Shown one piece after another: positions 1 to 11,386 of a stretch of DNA of 64,000 bases. Position 1 is the first letter of the stretch. Each line of letters starts with the position of its first letter. The notes beneath the pieces are model-generated. The model was given only the letters and a program-made list of their open reading frames with translations. It ran no database searches and was not told where the DNA came from. The DNA comes from Prinsepia uniflora (lineage: Eukaryota > Streptophyta > Magnoliopsida > Rosales > Rosaceae): assembly GCA_032719365.1 (NCBI GenBank), contig CM064871.1, positions 29,423,566 to 29,487,565 of the forward strand, in the 5' to 3' direction. A program made the translations under genes and the position numbers.

Positions 1-1122
1 TATAGGATGAATTAATTGTGGAAATTGACCACGAATTAGACAGGATTGAACCGGGTTGCACCACAGGACCCGTTGGCAAGGAAATTGGGCGGGAGAGATG
101 ACACTGTAGTAGGGTAATGTACACGGCGTGTGGGCTTCACGCGCAGCCACTTGTAGCAGCTCATTGGGGCTCATAAGTGGGATTCTCGAGGTGAGGTCAA
201 CATAACTTTTATTCTATGCAATGTAACGAACATTTTGGCGTTAGTTTCGAGTCGATCGAACACCGTTTCGATATTGTTTCGTGGGTCCGAAGGCTTATGT
301 TACATTTTTAATTCGTAACTAATTCCCGGAAAATTATTGGACAAGATTCATGATTCTTGGAAAATGTCGGAAATTACAGAAAGGTGTGCAGCTTGGAAAG
401 CTAGCGGTTTGGACGGTGTGAGTGAATGTTTGTTTTATAAACTGTTATGCATGCATAGTTAAATGTTTTACATGGTTGATTGCGTGATTTGGTTTGCAAT
501 GATGTCATGGTGAATTGGCATGATTAATTATGATTAATGATTATTTTAATAGGTCTTTCGGGCACGTTTTACGAGAAAATGTGCAAATGATGTTTTAGGC
601 TAAGTCCGGAGTAAAAAATGTTTCAAAAAGGTTTCAAAAAGAATATTTTAACTTATTTGGTGAGTCAAGGATGATTTCTGGATTATTTTAAATTTTCAAA
701 TGAGATTTTACGGATTTACGTATAAATGGTATTTGGGCTTGAGACCCTGTCGGGAATGATTTTGACTTGGTTTGAAGTCAAGAATTTGCTTGAATGTTTT
801 GTGATGTAATCCCAGGATGGTTTTCATTGTGATTGTGAGTACCCATACGGTCGAAGCTAGGGGATCACCCAGACGACCGAAGCTCAAGGGATATGTTTGT
901 GATTGTTCCTAGGCGGCCGATGCTAGGGGGTTACCCAGGCGACTGACACTCGGGGCCCAAGCAGTCGAAGCTAGGGGATTACCCAGATGACTGATGCTCG
1001 GGGTTATGCGTGCCGGGACAGTTGGAGCTAGGAGTGGCTACCCAAACGACTGAGACACGAGATATGGCCTACGCGTAGTTCGGATGTGATTGTGTGATTG
1101 TTTGTGCACTTGTGAGTAGTGT
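1..1122 (+). mobile_element. LTR B, part 1 (gypsy LTR, cut by window start)
   Basis: Interior of a long Ty3/gypsy-type LTR whose start lies left of the window. It has the family landmarks in order: a GC-rich hairpin module at 126-144, a block resembling the crossing into exon 2 of sister LTRs, a donor-like GTGAGTGAAT at 418-427, an ATGCATGCAT RY motif near 448-458, and short repeats of the type cgaagctaggggattaccc at about 845-1045. It resumes at 3893 after the solo LTR A insertion and ends at 4338. No coding potential. It could be a solo LTR or the 3' LTR of an element beyond the edge; copia sequence directly after 4338 rules out a 5' LTR. Confidence 0.85.
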
Positions 1123-2031
1123 TGTAACAACCCGTACCTTCGGGAAGGGTAAAAATGTAATTTTGTAAAAGTTTTGTATATAAAGGACGATTTTGCCCTT
1201 GTGAATAGTAGGCCAAAAGTTGACTTTTTGAATTACCGCTTGGATGAGTGTTGACCCTTGACCGTGACTTAGCTTAGGACGTCACGAGTCCGTAGACAGG
1301 TGGCAGGTTCGATTCAGACAAGCAGAGGAAAAGTTATGACGTTCGGAAGATTGAGGGCATTACCGTAACTTTGACTAAATGAGGAAAATGTTGACTTTTT
1401 GATGGACTTGTGATTTTCACGTAGACCGAGGACCGTTGGATAGGTCTCGACGTCCTAAGTACAACGACAGGCGGCACGCTGTCATCGGACGTCGGACGGA
1501 ATATTTACGGGTCTGGAAAGTACGAGGGTAAAATGGTAATTTGTGCATGAGGGGTATTTTAGTCTTTTCCCTCAGCCCAATCAGATAAGGGCAAGTGGCA
1601 GGGATATTTTGGCTGAACCATGGGGTGATGGACACGTGGGGTACACTGGATGGTTCTAGGAAGATCGATCGTGTGCACGGCCACATTTTGTCCAAGGCCA
1701 ACCGTGCATCGTGCTTGAACACACAGAAAACAGAAAGAAGAGATTGGAGAGACAGTGATCGATTCAGGGGGTGAGTGTGTGAAGAGTGAACTGAGAGAGT
1801 GACAGAGAGGCAAGACGGAGCTGGTGATCGTGTTTTGGTGGAGGAATCGTGCCCGGAGACACGGTGGTGGTGCGGCGGAGTTCTGAGGAAAACAGGGAGG
1901 TTGTGAGACAGGGGTGGCAGTTGTGCCGTGTGGTGGATCAAACCAAGGTGGTAGGAGGTTCAGGTGGCTGCAGGGAGTCCAACGAGCACTATGGCACGCG
2001 GCGGTGCACACGGCGGAGCCTGAATCGAAAG

Positions 2032-3619
2032 GTAAGCCCACTTCCTCTGTTTTTCCCGTGAATTTCAAATCGAAAGTCGTGGAGTTGGGCTTAGAGTCGA
2101 GGGATTTGGTGGTCATGGTGAGACTCCTGGAGGTCCCAGGAGTCGTGTGGTTGTGGTGCCGTGCCGGGGGAGGACCTGGGCGGCTGGCGGCCAAAACAAG
2201 GGCCACGGGCTCAGTTTTTTGAGGAGGAAATCGTGAGGTTTGGGGCCGTGAATCTCAATTGTAAGGACATGGTTAGATTTCTTAGGATGGGACGAAGCTC
2301 TTGGGATTGATTTGGACTGAAACGGTGGAGGAACGGAGGAGAGCCAGTCACGCCGGTTCAACTGTGCTGAACCGGGTGACTCGAGGAAGGAGAAGCACTG
2401 TAGCAGGCGCGTGAGGCCCACGCGCAGCCACTTTGGGCGGCGCGTGGAGGCGCGTGGGGAGGATTCCAGCCAAGCTTCCAACATGGTTTTGGTTCTAAAT
2501 GTCCTAAGGAATCCATTGGTATGCTTTTCAGGTGAATCGGACGATGCTAGGAGATTGTTCGGGAATCCGGACGGTTTAGGGTCTAGGATTAAAATATTAT
2601 TAAATTCCCAAAAAATTGGGGAATTTAGAGTTAGTATCCTTGATGTGTTTGTGACCCTATTTGGTGCATATTGACAGGACGGGAGGCACCCGAGACGGTC
2701 GAGGAGCGCACGGAGCGCGATTGACTCGTTCTGATTTGTGAGTGGACTTCTTCTTTTCTTTCGAGCATGCCTAACTGTTTTTATTAATGATTTATGATAT
2801 TAAACGTGTTTTATGCTTCTTGATTGATGATTATATGTGGTTGATATATTTTCACGTTTTTCGAGAAATTTCCGGGATTTTGCGCGTTTTTCGAGAAAAG
2901 CTGGTTTTCGGATTTCGATGCCATATTTGAGGATTTCAATCTAGAAATGTTTTCTGATGATGATAAATGGGTTATGAAATATGATTTGTGATTATATGTG
3001 ATTTTTGGGTATAAAAATGGATTTTCGGATTTGAGTTCGGAATGTCGGTTCTGAACGCCGGAAGGGCTTCGGACCGGGGATTTCGAATTCGAGTTTGGCG
3101 ATGGATTTCGAATTGGTTTTACACTGAATCTGGATTGGATTTGCTGGATCTGGATATGGGTTTAAAGACCCGGATATTGATTGACGGGGGACGGCTCCGG
3201 ATTGAGTTTAAAGACTCGGGAGTTTAAAGACTCGGATATTTACGATATTACCCCCATAGGCCTATTGAGTTTAAAGACTCGGGAGTTTAAAGACTCGGAA
3301 TTATATTTGAGGCCTGGTTGAGTTTAAAAACTCGGATAGATCCAGCAGGTTTGATCGGAAACGATGATTTGGCATTCATAGTTTATGTTGTGGTTTTCTG
3401 ATATACATGCTATGGTTTCTATATCCGTTTTATAGTGTTTCTGTTTCTTATGATGTTTCATGTTATGATTTTTCTAATATTTAGTTTGGCATGCATGTTT
3501 CTAAAACGGAGGGAACAAATATTATTATTTTTCCTTAACCTGGATTTGATGAAAAACTGATTTTAAACTTTTATCTATTCTAGTCCACTCACACTTTTGG
3601 TTTTTAATTTTCCCTCCAG
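2032..3619 (+). other. Putative two-intron leader in LTR A
   Basis: Donor gaaag|GTAAG at 2032; acceptor ATTGACAG at 2676-2677; internal exon 2678-2737 (60 nt); second donor GTGAGTGGAC at 2738-2747; branch-like GTCCACTCAC at 3583-3592; acceptor TTTTCCCTCCAG ending 3619. The second donor and the branch block are exact reverse complements, and with flanking bases the match is 12 bp. The architecture recurs in the other LTRs of this window. That it is spliced is inference; no transcript is visible here. Confidence 0.5.
3157..3338 (+). repeat. gagtttaaagactcgg short repeats in LTR A
   Basis: Six or so copies of a 14-16 bp near-palindromic unit (gagtttaaagactc, with gggtttaaagacccgg variants) in tandem or closely spaced. 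Equivalent clusters occur in LTRs E, F and G, always inside the putative second intron. Confidence 0.8.
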
Positions 3620-3887
3620 GTCGTGGTGATAGCGCTGGGGTGAACGTTGAGGCAGATATCGAGGCATAGAGCTTTTGACGTTCTTCCGTTGCGAGACTAG
3701 CATTGTAGGATTTTGTGCCCATTTTGTAGAACTATGCTCTGACTTACAGTTGTATTATATTTACTCCTTCGTCTGATAGTTATGCTGATAGTGGTATTAA
3801 GGTTATTTTGGTACTTTGAGTGTGATTGTCAGACGGGAGCAGGGTTCGTCCCGGGTATCGAGGTGATATTTGGGACGGGTCCTGACA

Positions 3888-4338
3888 AGTGTGGTTTGAT
3901 GTTTGATATTGATTGTGATTTCTTTGCGTATTGGTATTGAGTATGAGTTTTGGTCTTTGTGGCAAGGTTAGCGTTTTTATATGTTTGGCTTGAGAGCCGG
4001 GATTTGATACTTTTCATGTGATTTGGTTGGAAAGCCAGTTATTGTTATTCATATGTTTTACCCTATGCATGCATGGTTTGATAAATTAGAGGGGAAACTG
4101 GTCTATTTGAAATGTATTTTCAAAGGCTATTATTTTTGTCCACTCACATTTTTTCTGTTTTTATGACCCTCCAGGCCATGGTACGACGTTCGGGGCTAAT
4201 CGAGAGGCGGAGACATGAGCAGGAATCAGTGCAGTTATCGCTTGCCTAACAGGTACTGAGGGGTAAATTTGGGGACTTCAGTTGACTTGTCAGACGGGAG
4301 CAGGACCTGTCAAAGTCCAGTTTGGACGGGTCCTATCA
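3888..4338 (+). mobile_element. LTR B, part 2 (3' end)
   Basis: Continuation of LTR B after the AGTGT duplication. It contains an ATGCATGCAT motif (about 4064-4073), the branch-like block GTCCACTCACA (4138-4148), a pyrimidine-rich acceptor ending CCAG at 4174, the 'cagacgggagcagg' block typical of the LTR end in this group, and the terminus GGGTCCTATCA at 4338. Next comes copia RNase H code on the minus strand, so this is the insertion edge. Its TSD partner lies outside the window; the expected repeat would be TTTTA (4339-4343). Confidence 0.85.
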
Positions 4339-4770
4339 TTTTAGCCATTGCTATAGCAGACATGTTGTCACAGAACATGAGGATAGGTTCTCCTTGTTCT
4401 TCTCGAAAATGCTTAAGCACAAACCTTAGCCAAAAAGCCTATGATGTAACCTGTGCTGCACTCACATATTCAACCTCCGCAATGGACAAAGCCAATGTGC
4501 TTTGCTTCATTAACGCCCAAGAAAACACCCCCATTCTCTAGGGTACATGCATAACCTGAAGTACTCTTCATATCATCCTTAGATCCTCCCCAATCAATGT
4601 CACAAAATCCAATCAAGGTAGAAGCTTTTTCCTTCATATACTCAATCCCATATGGCAGAGTTCCTTAAACGTATCTCAAGATTCTTTTGGAAGTCCCAAG
4701 ATGCTTGCTTGTAGGTCCATGCATATACCTAGATAAAAGACTTACAACATACATAATGTTTGACCTTTTT
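4339..4770 (-). pseudogene. Ty1/copia RNase H (partial, decayed)
   Basis: Minus-strand translation gives the copia RNase H signature: a 'DWGGSKDDMKSTSGY' block, then 'SIAEVEYVSAA' (copia consensus S-x-A-E-A-E-Y), then 'CDNMSAIAMAK' near the 4339 edge. This is the C-terminal domain of the copia polyprotein, which cleaves RNA in the RNA:DNA hybrid. Stops are scattered through it. The remainder and the copia 3' LTR lie left of the window, displaced by LTR B. Confidence 0.88.
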
Positions 4771-5640
4771 GTCGTAAAGTAGAGTAGACTTCCAACTATT
4801 TACCTATAGTGCTACTCATCTGCAGCTTCACTTCGATCTACCTTTCTTAGCTTTTCTGCTGGAACTAGTCGAATTCTCACTGATTTGAAATCTTTGAGGC
4901 CAAACTTCTCATGGAAGGTAGCAATATACTTCCTTTTATGAATGAAGATGCTCCTATCAGATTGTATCACTCCCTTCCTTAGGGAGTAAGTTAACCCAAT
5001 TTTGTCATCTCATTTTTTCTCATCATTACATGCTTGAATTCTTAAATCAAATCTTTTGAACTCCCAGTGTATATTATGACATCAATATAAATAGACACAA
5101 TTAGAACTCCAGCATCTTCATCAAACTTGATATAGATAGTTGTCTCACATGTGCTTCTTTTAAAATCAGAACTCAGAAAGTAGGAATCAATTTCACCATA
5201 CCATGTTCTAGGGGCTTTCTTAAGTCCATAAATAGCTTTCCTTAACTTGAAGGCCTTCCCCTCTTCAACTTGAACTTCAAATACTTCTGGTTGATCAATG
5301 TACACTTCTTCTTCTAACAATCCATTCAAGAATGATGACTTGACATCCAATTGATAGAGTTTCTAGCTCTTTTGAGCTGCTAAGGCTATGAGGGATATGA
5401 TTATGTCCAGCCTTGTTACTAGAGCAAAGGTTTCATTGAAGTCCATTCCTAGCTTCCGTGCATAGCCCTTAGCCACTAATCTGGCTTTGTACCTATGTAT
5501 AGAACCATCTATGTTCAATTTGGTTTTGAAAACCCATTAAACACCAACAGGCAGGTTTGCTCATTGGCCTGACTACCAATATCCAGGTTCCATTCTTGTA
5601 GGTCATGCTAAGCTTTACCTTTATAGTTCTTCTCCATGCT
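4771..5640 (-). pseudogene. Ty1/copia reverse transcriptase (decayed)
   Basis: RVT_2-type RT on the minus strand. Recognisable pieces are 'NGTWILV' at the N-terminal edge (about 5600), 'DVKSSFLNGLLEEEVYI' and 'RKAIYGLKKAPRTWY' in the longest open part (5350-5042), then 'IVGSLLYFT' (about 4800). The catalytic Y-x-D-D motif reads YIDV, so the second aspartate is lost. Frameshifts and stops break the frame. The enzyme is dead by inspection. It continues directly from the integrase end at 5641-6288. Confidence 0.9.
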
Positions 5641-6288
5641 AGGTCCTTAACTAACTCTCCATAGGACTCATGCTCAATTATGCGCATATGGCACTGTGCA
5701 TAAATGTCCTGCATACTTCTGATGTTAACATGAGTACCTGAAGAGGTTTCTTCTTCTTATTCTTTCACAATTTGAGTCTCAACATGAGGCGCGAGATCTT
5801 CAACTGGTTCTTGTGGATTCTGGGCTGCATTCTCAATAGGCGACTCAGCTCTATCATAGCCATAATTCAGTTTGAGAATTCCAACAGAATTTTGATAGTA
5901 TCCCAATCATATTCCGTCTTCTCATATAAAATAACACTCGTAGAAACCACAATTTTATTCATTTGTAGATTGAATAGCATGTAACCTTTCTCACAGCTTC
6001 CATATTCGATGAACACACACTTCACTCATTTCTCATGTAGTTTATGCCGTAACTGATCTGGAATGTGAGAATAGCACACAGAACCAAAGATTCTTAAGTG
6101 CTTGGACATGGTCTTCTTCCACTGAACTGTTCAAATGAAGTCTTGTCATTAAGAGCCTTGGTTGGACTCCTATTCTGCAGATATACTGTAGTACTCACTG
6201 CTTCACCCCAGAACTTGTGAGGAACATGCTTCCACAACAGTTATGATCTTTTTCTCAGCAACACCATTTTGCTGAGGTGAATACGTAA
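5641..6288 (-). pseudogene. Ty1/copia integrase C-terminal part
   Basis: Begins on the minus strand at the E1 insertion edge with 'YSPQQNGVAEKK', which contains the catalytic glutamate of the D-D-E integrase core. The poorly conserved integrase tail and linker to RT follow, including a 73-aa open piece at 5714-5493. Several frameshifts. The preceding integrase half, with the first two catalytic aspartates, is 31 kb away at 37534-37800; the two join in frame once E1 and one copy of its TSD are removed. Confidence 0.9.
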
Positions 6289-8600
6289 TGATACGAAAAA
6301 ACTAAGCATTAAAGTAAACACAAAGTCACACTCAACACTTAAGGAACACATATGCAACTAAAAACCCTTTTTTGTAGATTGTAGTATTGGTAAATATGGA
6401 TTGTTCGAGACTGGGGATTGAGGGTACCTAAGCATGATTGTCGTTTGATTGCTTAATTGGGGTAAAGATTGATTTTAAAGTCCTAATTAATTAAACTAGA
6501 CCTAAACTAACCTAATCTATTATGTACACATGGTCAACTCATTCTTTATGCCTTACTCATTCATGAATTATATCAACTTCAAACCAACAAAATTCTATAA
6601 CCTTAGTTCTATAAGAGGATTGCATATTCTTTAGTACGTGTAGGGAGACACTCACGCTGCAGTTTCAATGATCTAGACTTGAAGACACTCCTCTATCTAG
6701 TCAAGCATTAAGTACCAACATACAAGCATAAAAAAAACTAAAATATTAGAACACATGGAAGATTATTGAAATTAATACAAAGCATAAAAATAAGGATAAT
6801 ATTAGAAATCAGTCCATAAACCAAAATATTCAAGCACAGAAGATAACTACAAGGTAAAGAGGTCGTGTTACACTTTGGTGAGACACTTGGAGACACTCCT
6901 CTATGCCATGGATGATGGTTGTAGAAGGTGAGATATGGTGTAATTAGTTTTGCACAAGAAATTTTGAATTTATTGAAAAGGGAAAATTGGTTTAAGTAGA
7001 GTTTTGATACAAATAATAGGCGAACCCTTGAAAAATAAATAAAACTAACTATTTATAGGCATAGCAAAAATTTCTAGCTCAATTCCTAATAAAATAAGTA
7101 ATTAAAATCCTAAAGGAAAAATTAATAAAAATCCTAATGAAAAAAAAAGAATTATAAATCTTATTGAACAAGGTAATAAAAATCCAAATTAATAAGGAGA
7201 ATGTTCTCCTTGTTTTATTTGGAAAACTATGGCCGCTGCTGGAAATTGGAACATACGGCTAAGATTATGCGGGTCGGGAGAATGGAATGGACTCATGCAA
7301 GTATCAAAGTGGGTCGAAGTCGCGCGCTAAACAGATGGGCTACTGAAGTTGATTTGGCGAAGTGAGGCGCGAATCGATGCTGGCTACAAACAATGGACAC
7401 GCGAGAATTAGGTATGGACCATGTGATGGAGAAGTGGGCTAGTTTCTTGGACCAGCTAGCACGCTATTGGAGAAACTTGGACGTAGGCTAGACGCGCAAA
7501 TGCTGGGCTTTGGTGGAGATCATAGGCTGGAGACAGGAGGACTTGGCGAATGGAATGTGGGCCCTAGGAAATGAATGGTTTCCAGGTTGCAATGGAATTG
7601 GCGCTGGTGATTTGGTCGCTCAGAGGATTTACAAACTGGGCCCCCCGGACAGGTTAGACAATTTTAAATGGGCATGCGAGTGCACAAATGAACCAAAACC
7701 ATAAGTTTACTCAAGTGATTGACTCAACTAATCAAAGTTTACCATCTTAAGGATCCTAAGGTCTTTATGAAGGTTGTAATGGAGCTAAGTTTAGAGGTAA
7801 GAAATATATAGGATAAGTGATGCTCAAATTCATTCCAAGACTCAATAGACTCCCAAAACGTATCATAACTTCCCAACCTTAGTGCAATGATGTCAGTAAT
7901 CCATCCTTCGAGCATAGACCAAGTTTCATCATGTTGGGCCTCGAATTTATTCTTTGTGTCGAATTGATGTAAAAGACTTAACTCAAACATTACATAATCA
8001 AACCTCATTACCTTGATAGAGACTCAAACCATTTTTTTAAATTTTTTTTCTTTTTGATTTTCTTTTTCATATATCAAGGTAATAACATGTGTCAATAATA
8101 TAAAAATATTTGAGTAAGTAAATCCACATAATACACATAAAAATCTTCAAAACATCATCATTTTTTCTTCACACTATCTTCATGTCTTTAATCAAGTCCT
8201 TGGAATAAGGGTAAAAGATGTCTAAACTAAGCTCAAGTGTTTAGATATTCATGGTGATGAAAGAAAGGCTTAATGTGGGCTTAAAATAGTTAAACTAAGG
8301 GGGTCGCAACTTGTGAGCACACAATAGGGAACATAGATGTTGAATTTGTGGTGTTAACCCTAATGCCTTAATCATATCCAAAATCAGAGAGTTTATTGAC
8401 TTAAACACTTTGAAAATCACATAGAATAAGTTCTAGTACTCTAGAGTTCATTAAAAGCTATGACAAGTAGTTATGAGGCATATGTATATCAATGTAAAGA
8501 AAGAACTTTTGAATCATTCCTCAAAGATGTATATAAGGTTCTAAAGCTCATATAAGGTTCATATGATTCATACTTATCTTATCATGCTCGTTTATGTACC
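6289..8600 (-). mobile_element. Element E1, left (3') LTR; inner boundary approximate
   Basis: Starts TGATACG right after copia integrase, with CGTAA at 6284-6288 matching TGTAA at 37529-37533 in 4 of 5 bases (a C-to-T difference at a CpG). About 90 bp in is 'gtagtattggtaaatatgga', matching 'gtagtattggtaaataggga' about 75 bp into the LTR at 35061. This motif is common at Tat/Athila LTR ends. The rest aligns poorly by eye with the right LTR (35061-37528). I could not find a convincing inner end or PPT, so 8600 is only a length-based estimate. Confidence 0.55.
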
Positions 8601-8880
8601 AATTTACATGCATTATCTACAAGTTATAACACTTAATCACAAAGTATTAACAAACAAATTCAAGTTGTAGTGATCATCTTTATAGTCATAACATACTCAT
8701 TTCCGTTTATTTATATCATTGATAGGTTAAAGGGAAACTTAATACTCGTAAAAATAGTAAGTTACAAAAAAAAAAAACCCTCAAAGAATGCAATAAAAAA
8801 AATTAATTTTTTTAAAAAAAATTTTTACATATTTTTTTTAATAATTTTTATAAAACAATTTTATTGGATAATTAAAATTT
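7705..8880. other. AT-rich stretch, E1 LTR or internal; no gene recognised
   Basis: AT-rich sequence with one short minus-strand open stretch (8008-7739, 89 codons) that resembles no family I know. Homopolymer-rich A/T tracts lie at about 8030-8070 and 8765-8860. It is probably part of the E1 3' untranslated region or LTR. No promoter, RNA gene or conserved domain is visible. Confidence 0.4.
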
Positions 8881-8905
8881 TAAACCATTCACCCACACTT
8901 AAATT

Positions 8906-8925
8906 CTACATTGTCCTCAATGTAG
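8906..8925 (-). other. Conserved hairpin in E1 (Tat/Athila-type 3' motif)
   Basis: CTACATTG-TCCT-CAATGTAG is a perfect 8-bp stem with a 4-nt loop. On the minus strand it reads into 'tttaagtgtgggtg', which I recall as a conserved tract after the coding region of many plant Tat/Athila elements. It fits E1 being a minus-strand element. The role is unknown to me. Confidence 0.6.
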
Positions 8926-9074
8926 GCAAATATGAAGTAAATAAACATAGAATCAAAGTAAGGAAGAAGATTTACAAAAATAAAACAAGAAAAACATTAA
9001 GTAAACAAAATAAAAGAGAGTGAAGGGTAGAAAGATAGCAAATCTGCGTCGATGACTCTTTCACATCTCTGGAA

Positions 9075-9125
9075 CACAATGGGTTGCCTCCCAACAAGCG
9101 CTTGAAGTTTAACGTCCATCCAGCC
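9075..9125 (-). other. Conserved 'ggaggcaaccca' motif of Tat/Athila-type elements
   Basis: On the minus strand this reads 'gacgttaaacttcaagcgct' then 'tgttgggaggcaaccca'. From memory the motif recurs downstream of gag-pol in plant Tat/Athila-like retroelements. Its minus orientation agrees with the primer site at 35036-35052. No open frame surrounds it, so E1 looks like a non-coding derivative here. Confidence 0.5.
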
Positions 9126-9425
9126 TAGATATAAATGCAAGTTAGTTAGTTAGAGATGTACGTTTGTCAAGAATGCAAGTTGGATATGCAAATTTAAGTT
9201 AGGGATGCAATTTGAGTTAGAGATGCAAGTTAGATTAAAAATGCAATGCAAGTTAAACTAAAGTAGTAAGTTAAGTTAAAAATGCAAGTTAAAGATGTAA
9301 GTTAGAAATGCAAGTTTAAATTAAAGATGCAATGTAAGTTAGAATGAAAGATGTAAGTTAGTTAAACTAAAGATGCAACTTAAAGTTGTCATGCCAAGTA
9401 ATGTAAGTTAAGATATAAACAAATG
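9126..9425. repeat. 'gatgcaagttag' degenerate tandem repeats in E1
   Basis: About twenty loosely repeated units built on gatgcaagttag/aagttaaagatg, 12-24 bp apart, with no fixed period. Non-coding, inside the E1 internal region. Confidence 0.75.
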
Positions 9426-9870
9426 TAAACACATATAAACAATATTTACATGTCGGGGGAAGTCAAAGATATATATGGTTCACATAGCTTCAAAGTTTAG
9501 ATGGAGACTTCTACGTCCGTACGACCTAAGTAAATATCTTAGATTTATTCCACTGTTTGGGCAAGTCCAAAGGTGACTAGGTTAAAAAGAATAAACATAA
9601 GAGGCAGGGCTAATTTTAAGACATCCCGAAGCTTAAACTCCATTGATGTCCCTTTCTTAGACACAAAACCCATTATGAGTACCGTCTCTTGTCCTAGACA
9701 TCACCCTTGAAAATTTCTTACTCTAGAGGAAATAAGATAACTCAAGTGTTAACAATCACCGCATGTGAGAGTTAACAAATGAGACTTCACATATTCCATT
9801 AAAGATCAAAAGCTATACTTCGAAGGACAAGTGATCTACATATAGCCGAGACTAATGCATGAATGCAAGA
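9426..9870. other. E1 internal, non-coding; nothing recognised
   Basis: Moderately AT-rich sequence between the two repeat clusters of E1. I see no open frame of a known family, RNA gene or repeat here. Confidence 0.4.
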
Positions 9871-10347
9871 ATTATTTACAAGTATGTTTTTATGCACAAT
9901 TTACAAGTATAACATGAAAATTTACATATGAACAATTTATACAAGTATGAACAATTTATTCACAAGTATGGTTTTATGCACAAGTAATGATATTCACAAG
10001 TAAGAATATTCACACTAATATATTGATTATGCACAAGATTTATTTACAAGTATATATATACACTATTACAAAGTTAAGACTATAAATTTTTTTTTTTACA
10101 AATTTTAAAAAGGTAATGAAATTTTTTCTTTATTTTAAAACAATATTTTTTTTTACAAAAACAATTCAAAAGATATAAAAATAAAAATAAGAAAAAGTGA
10201 ACAAGTATAATATGAACATCATGTACAAGTATGAACAAATATCTACAATCATAAACAATTAAATAAAAACAAGTATAAAATGAACAAGTATGTACAATTA
10301 TAAATAAGAATAAAATGAACATGTATAATATGAATTTAAATTTACAT
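9871..10347. repeat. 'aacaagtataatatg' AT-rich repeats of E1, left half
   Basis: Low-complexity repeats of aacaagtataatatgaacaa-type units. The same repeat continues on the far side of element T at 34624-34990, which shows T landed inside this array. The TSD TACAT occupies 10343-10347. Apparent ORFs here are by-products of low stop-codon density in the repeat. Confidence 0.8.
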
Positions 10348-10834
10348 TGTTGAAGCATTAGATGTTCCAACTGTTGATTACTCGTCGTCCAATCACCAAA
10401 TGACGCATGTCCTTCCTCGTAACCTGTAAACTAGGAGAGTAGTGCGTCTTCCCTTAGTACGGGCACCGGTGTGGTGCCGGCCTAAGGTTCTCCAACAGTC
10501 AAATCGGTAACTTTGTTCGTAAGAGAAAACGGTAAATGGTAAGTTCGGTAAAGTAATAGTGAATAGTAGATTTTAGTTACCTTTATTGGGAAATGTGTAC
10601 CCCTTATGTATAAGTAAGTGGGATGTTCGATTTTCATAGTTTCAATGTGGGATAAATGCTCCATCATTGGCATGCTAACACGTGTTACGTAGATCGAGGG
10701 TAGATAGGCTTCCACATGGCATCCCGCATCGGGCCCAGTGTTGGGGCTATGTAAGTACTGTGGGCTTGAGCCTTGTTTAGTGTTTGGGCTTTAGGTATAC
10801 AGTCCAGTAGGTCTGGTCAGATATGTTGTCAACA
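10348..10834 (-). mobile_element. Element T, left (3') LTR
   Basis: 487-bp LTR starting TGTTGAAGC and ending GTTGTCAACA in plus orientation. It matches the LTR at 34137-34623 in length and along most of its sequence. TSD TACAT at 10343-10347 and 34624-34628. T runs on the minus strand, judged from its gag and integrase remains, so this is the downstream LTR. Confidence 0.96.
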
Positions 10835-10850
10835 AAAGTCCCCCAAGTTC
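10835..10850 (-). other. Polypurine tract of T
   Basis: On the minus strand the bases next to the 3' LTR read gaacttgggggacttt, a purine tract suited to priming plus-strand DNA synthesis. A second copy of the gtcccccaagttc core lies at about 10921-10933, possibly an upstream duplicate tract. Confidence 0.7.
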
Positions 10851-11095
10851 TTGATTGAGGTGGAATTTCTCGATCGGGGACTTGTCACATTCTCCCAGAC
10901 TCGGTGGGAAGTATACATGTAGTCCCCCAAGTTCCTCGGCGAGGGAGTCCGCTGAGGCAGTCTCGGTTGTACAGGAGGAGTGGGATGTGGTCGGTGGACC
11001 GGAGGGGCTGACTCGGGATGGTATGCCCTGTTGGTCGCCTGAGGTGAGTGTTCGGTGGAGGTATATGAGTCGGTCATGTGGCAGCTCAGTGTTGA

Positions 11096-11223
11096 ATAAG
11101 TGGCCCAGATCCCTGGTTGGGCGGCCTTGACCTAAAGGTGTACATGGGTCGGTGATGGATGAGTGGCTCAGATCCGTGTGTGGGTGGCATTGACCGAGCG
11201 GTGTAGATGGGTCAGTGATGGCT
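11096..11223 (+). repeat. Two-copy ~64-bp tandem repeat in T
   Basis: Two diverged copies of a unit beginning ataagtggcccagatccctg / atgagtggctcagatccgtg and ending gtcggtgatgg / gtcagtgatgg. It lies between the T polypurine tract and the TATA box of the antisense gene. Non-coding as far as I can see. Confidence 0.75.
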
Positions 11224-11386
11224 TGACAAGTCGACATACAGGCAGGGCCATCTGTGGTAGCCTAGAGTATTTGGGCGGGCGGTTGGTCTTCCTCGGCTGG
11301 ATGCGTGACACTTGTTGATTGGATTTGTGTGGCTCATGACATGTGTCAGCCACCGAAGGTGGTGACGCTTCGTAGTCCATGTCAAG

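Larger units (their letters stand above)
1123..3887 (+). mobile_element. Solo LTR A (Ty3/gypsy), TSD AGTGT
   Basis: A 2,765-bp LTR starting TGTAACAACCCG and ending GGGTCCTGACA. It is flanked by a perfect 5-bp duplication AGTGT at 1118-1122 and 3888-3892, with no internal region, so it is a solo LTR left by LTR-LTR recombination. It sits inside the putative intron of LTR B. Internal marks are: GTGACTT/ACGTCAC inverted pair (1264-1285), GCGCGTG hairpin (2407-2425), putative introns 2032-2677 and 2738-3619, and gagtttaaagactcgg repeats at 3157-3338. ORF-like stretches on both strands lack family resemblance. Confidence 0.96.

Noticed and set aside
1178..1190. tatataaagg as a TATA box of LTR A
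   Set aside because: It lies only about 55 bp from the LTR start, upstream of the expected U3 elements, and is not conserved in sister LTRs.
7510..7704. 64-codon plus frame with 'W' richness as a small gene
   Set aside because: Isolated, in the E1 LTR or 3' region, no start context or similarity that I recognise.
8670..9023. Plus-strand 117-codon K/I/F-rich frame
   Set aside because: Product of A/T homopolymers in E1; opposite to the element's strand, with no domain.
10080..10370. Minus-strand hydrophobic 96-codon frame as a membrane protein
   Set aside because: It translates an AT-rich tandem repeat; the hydrophobicity comes from T-rich codons. It also crosses into the T LTR.
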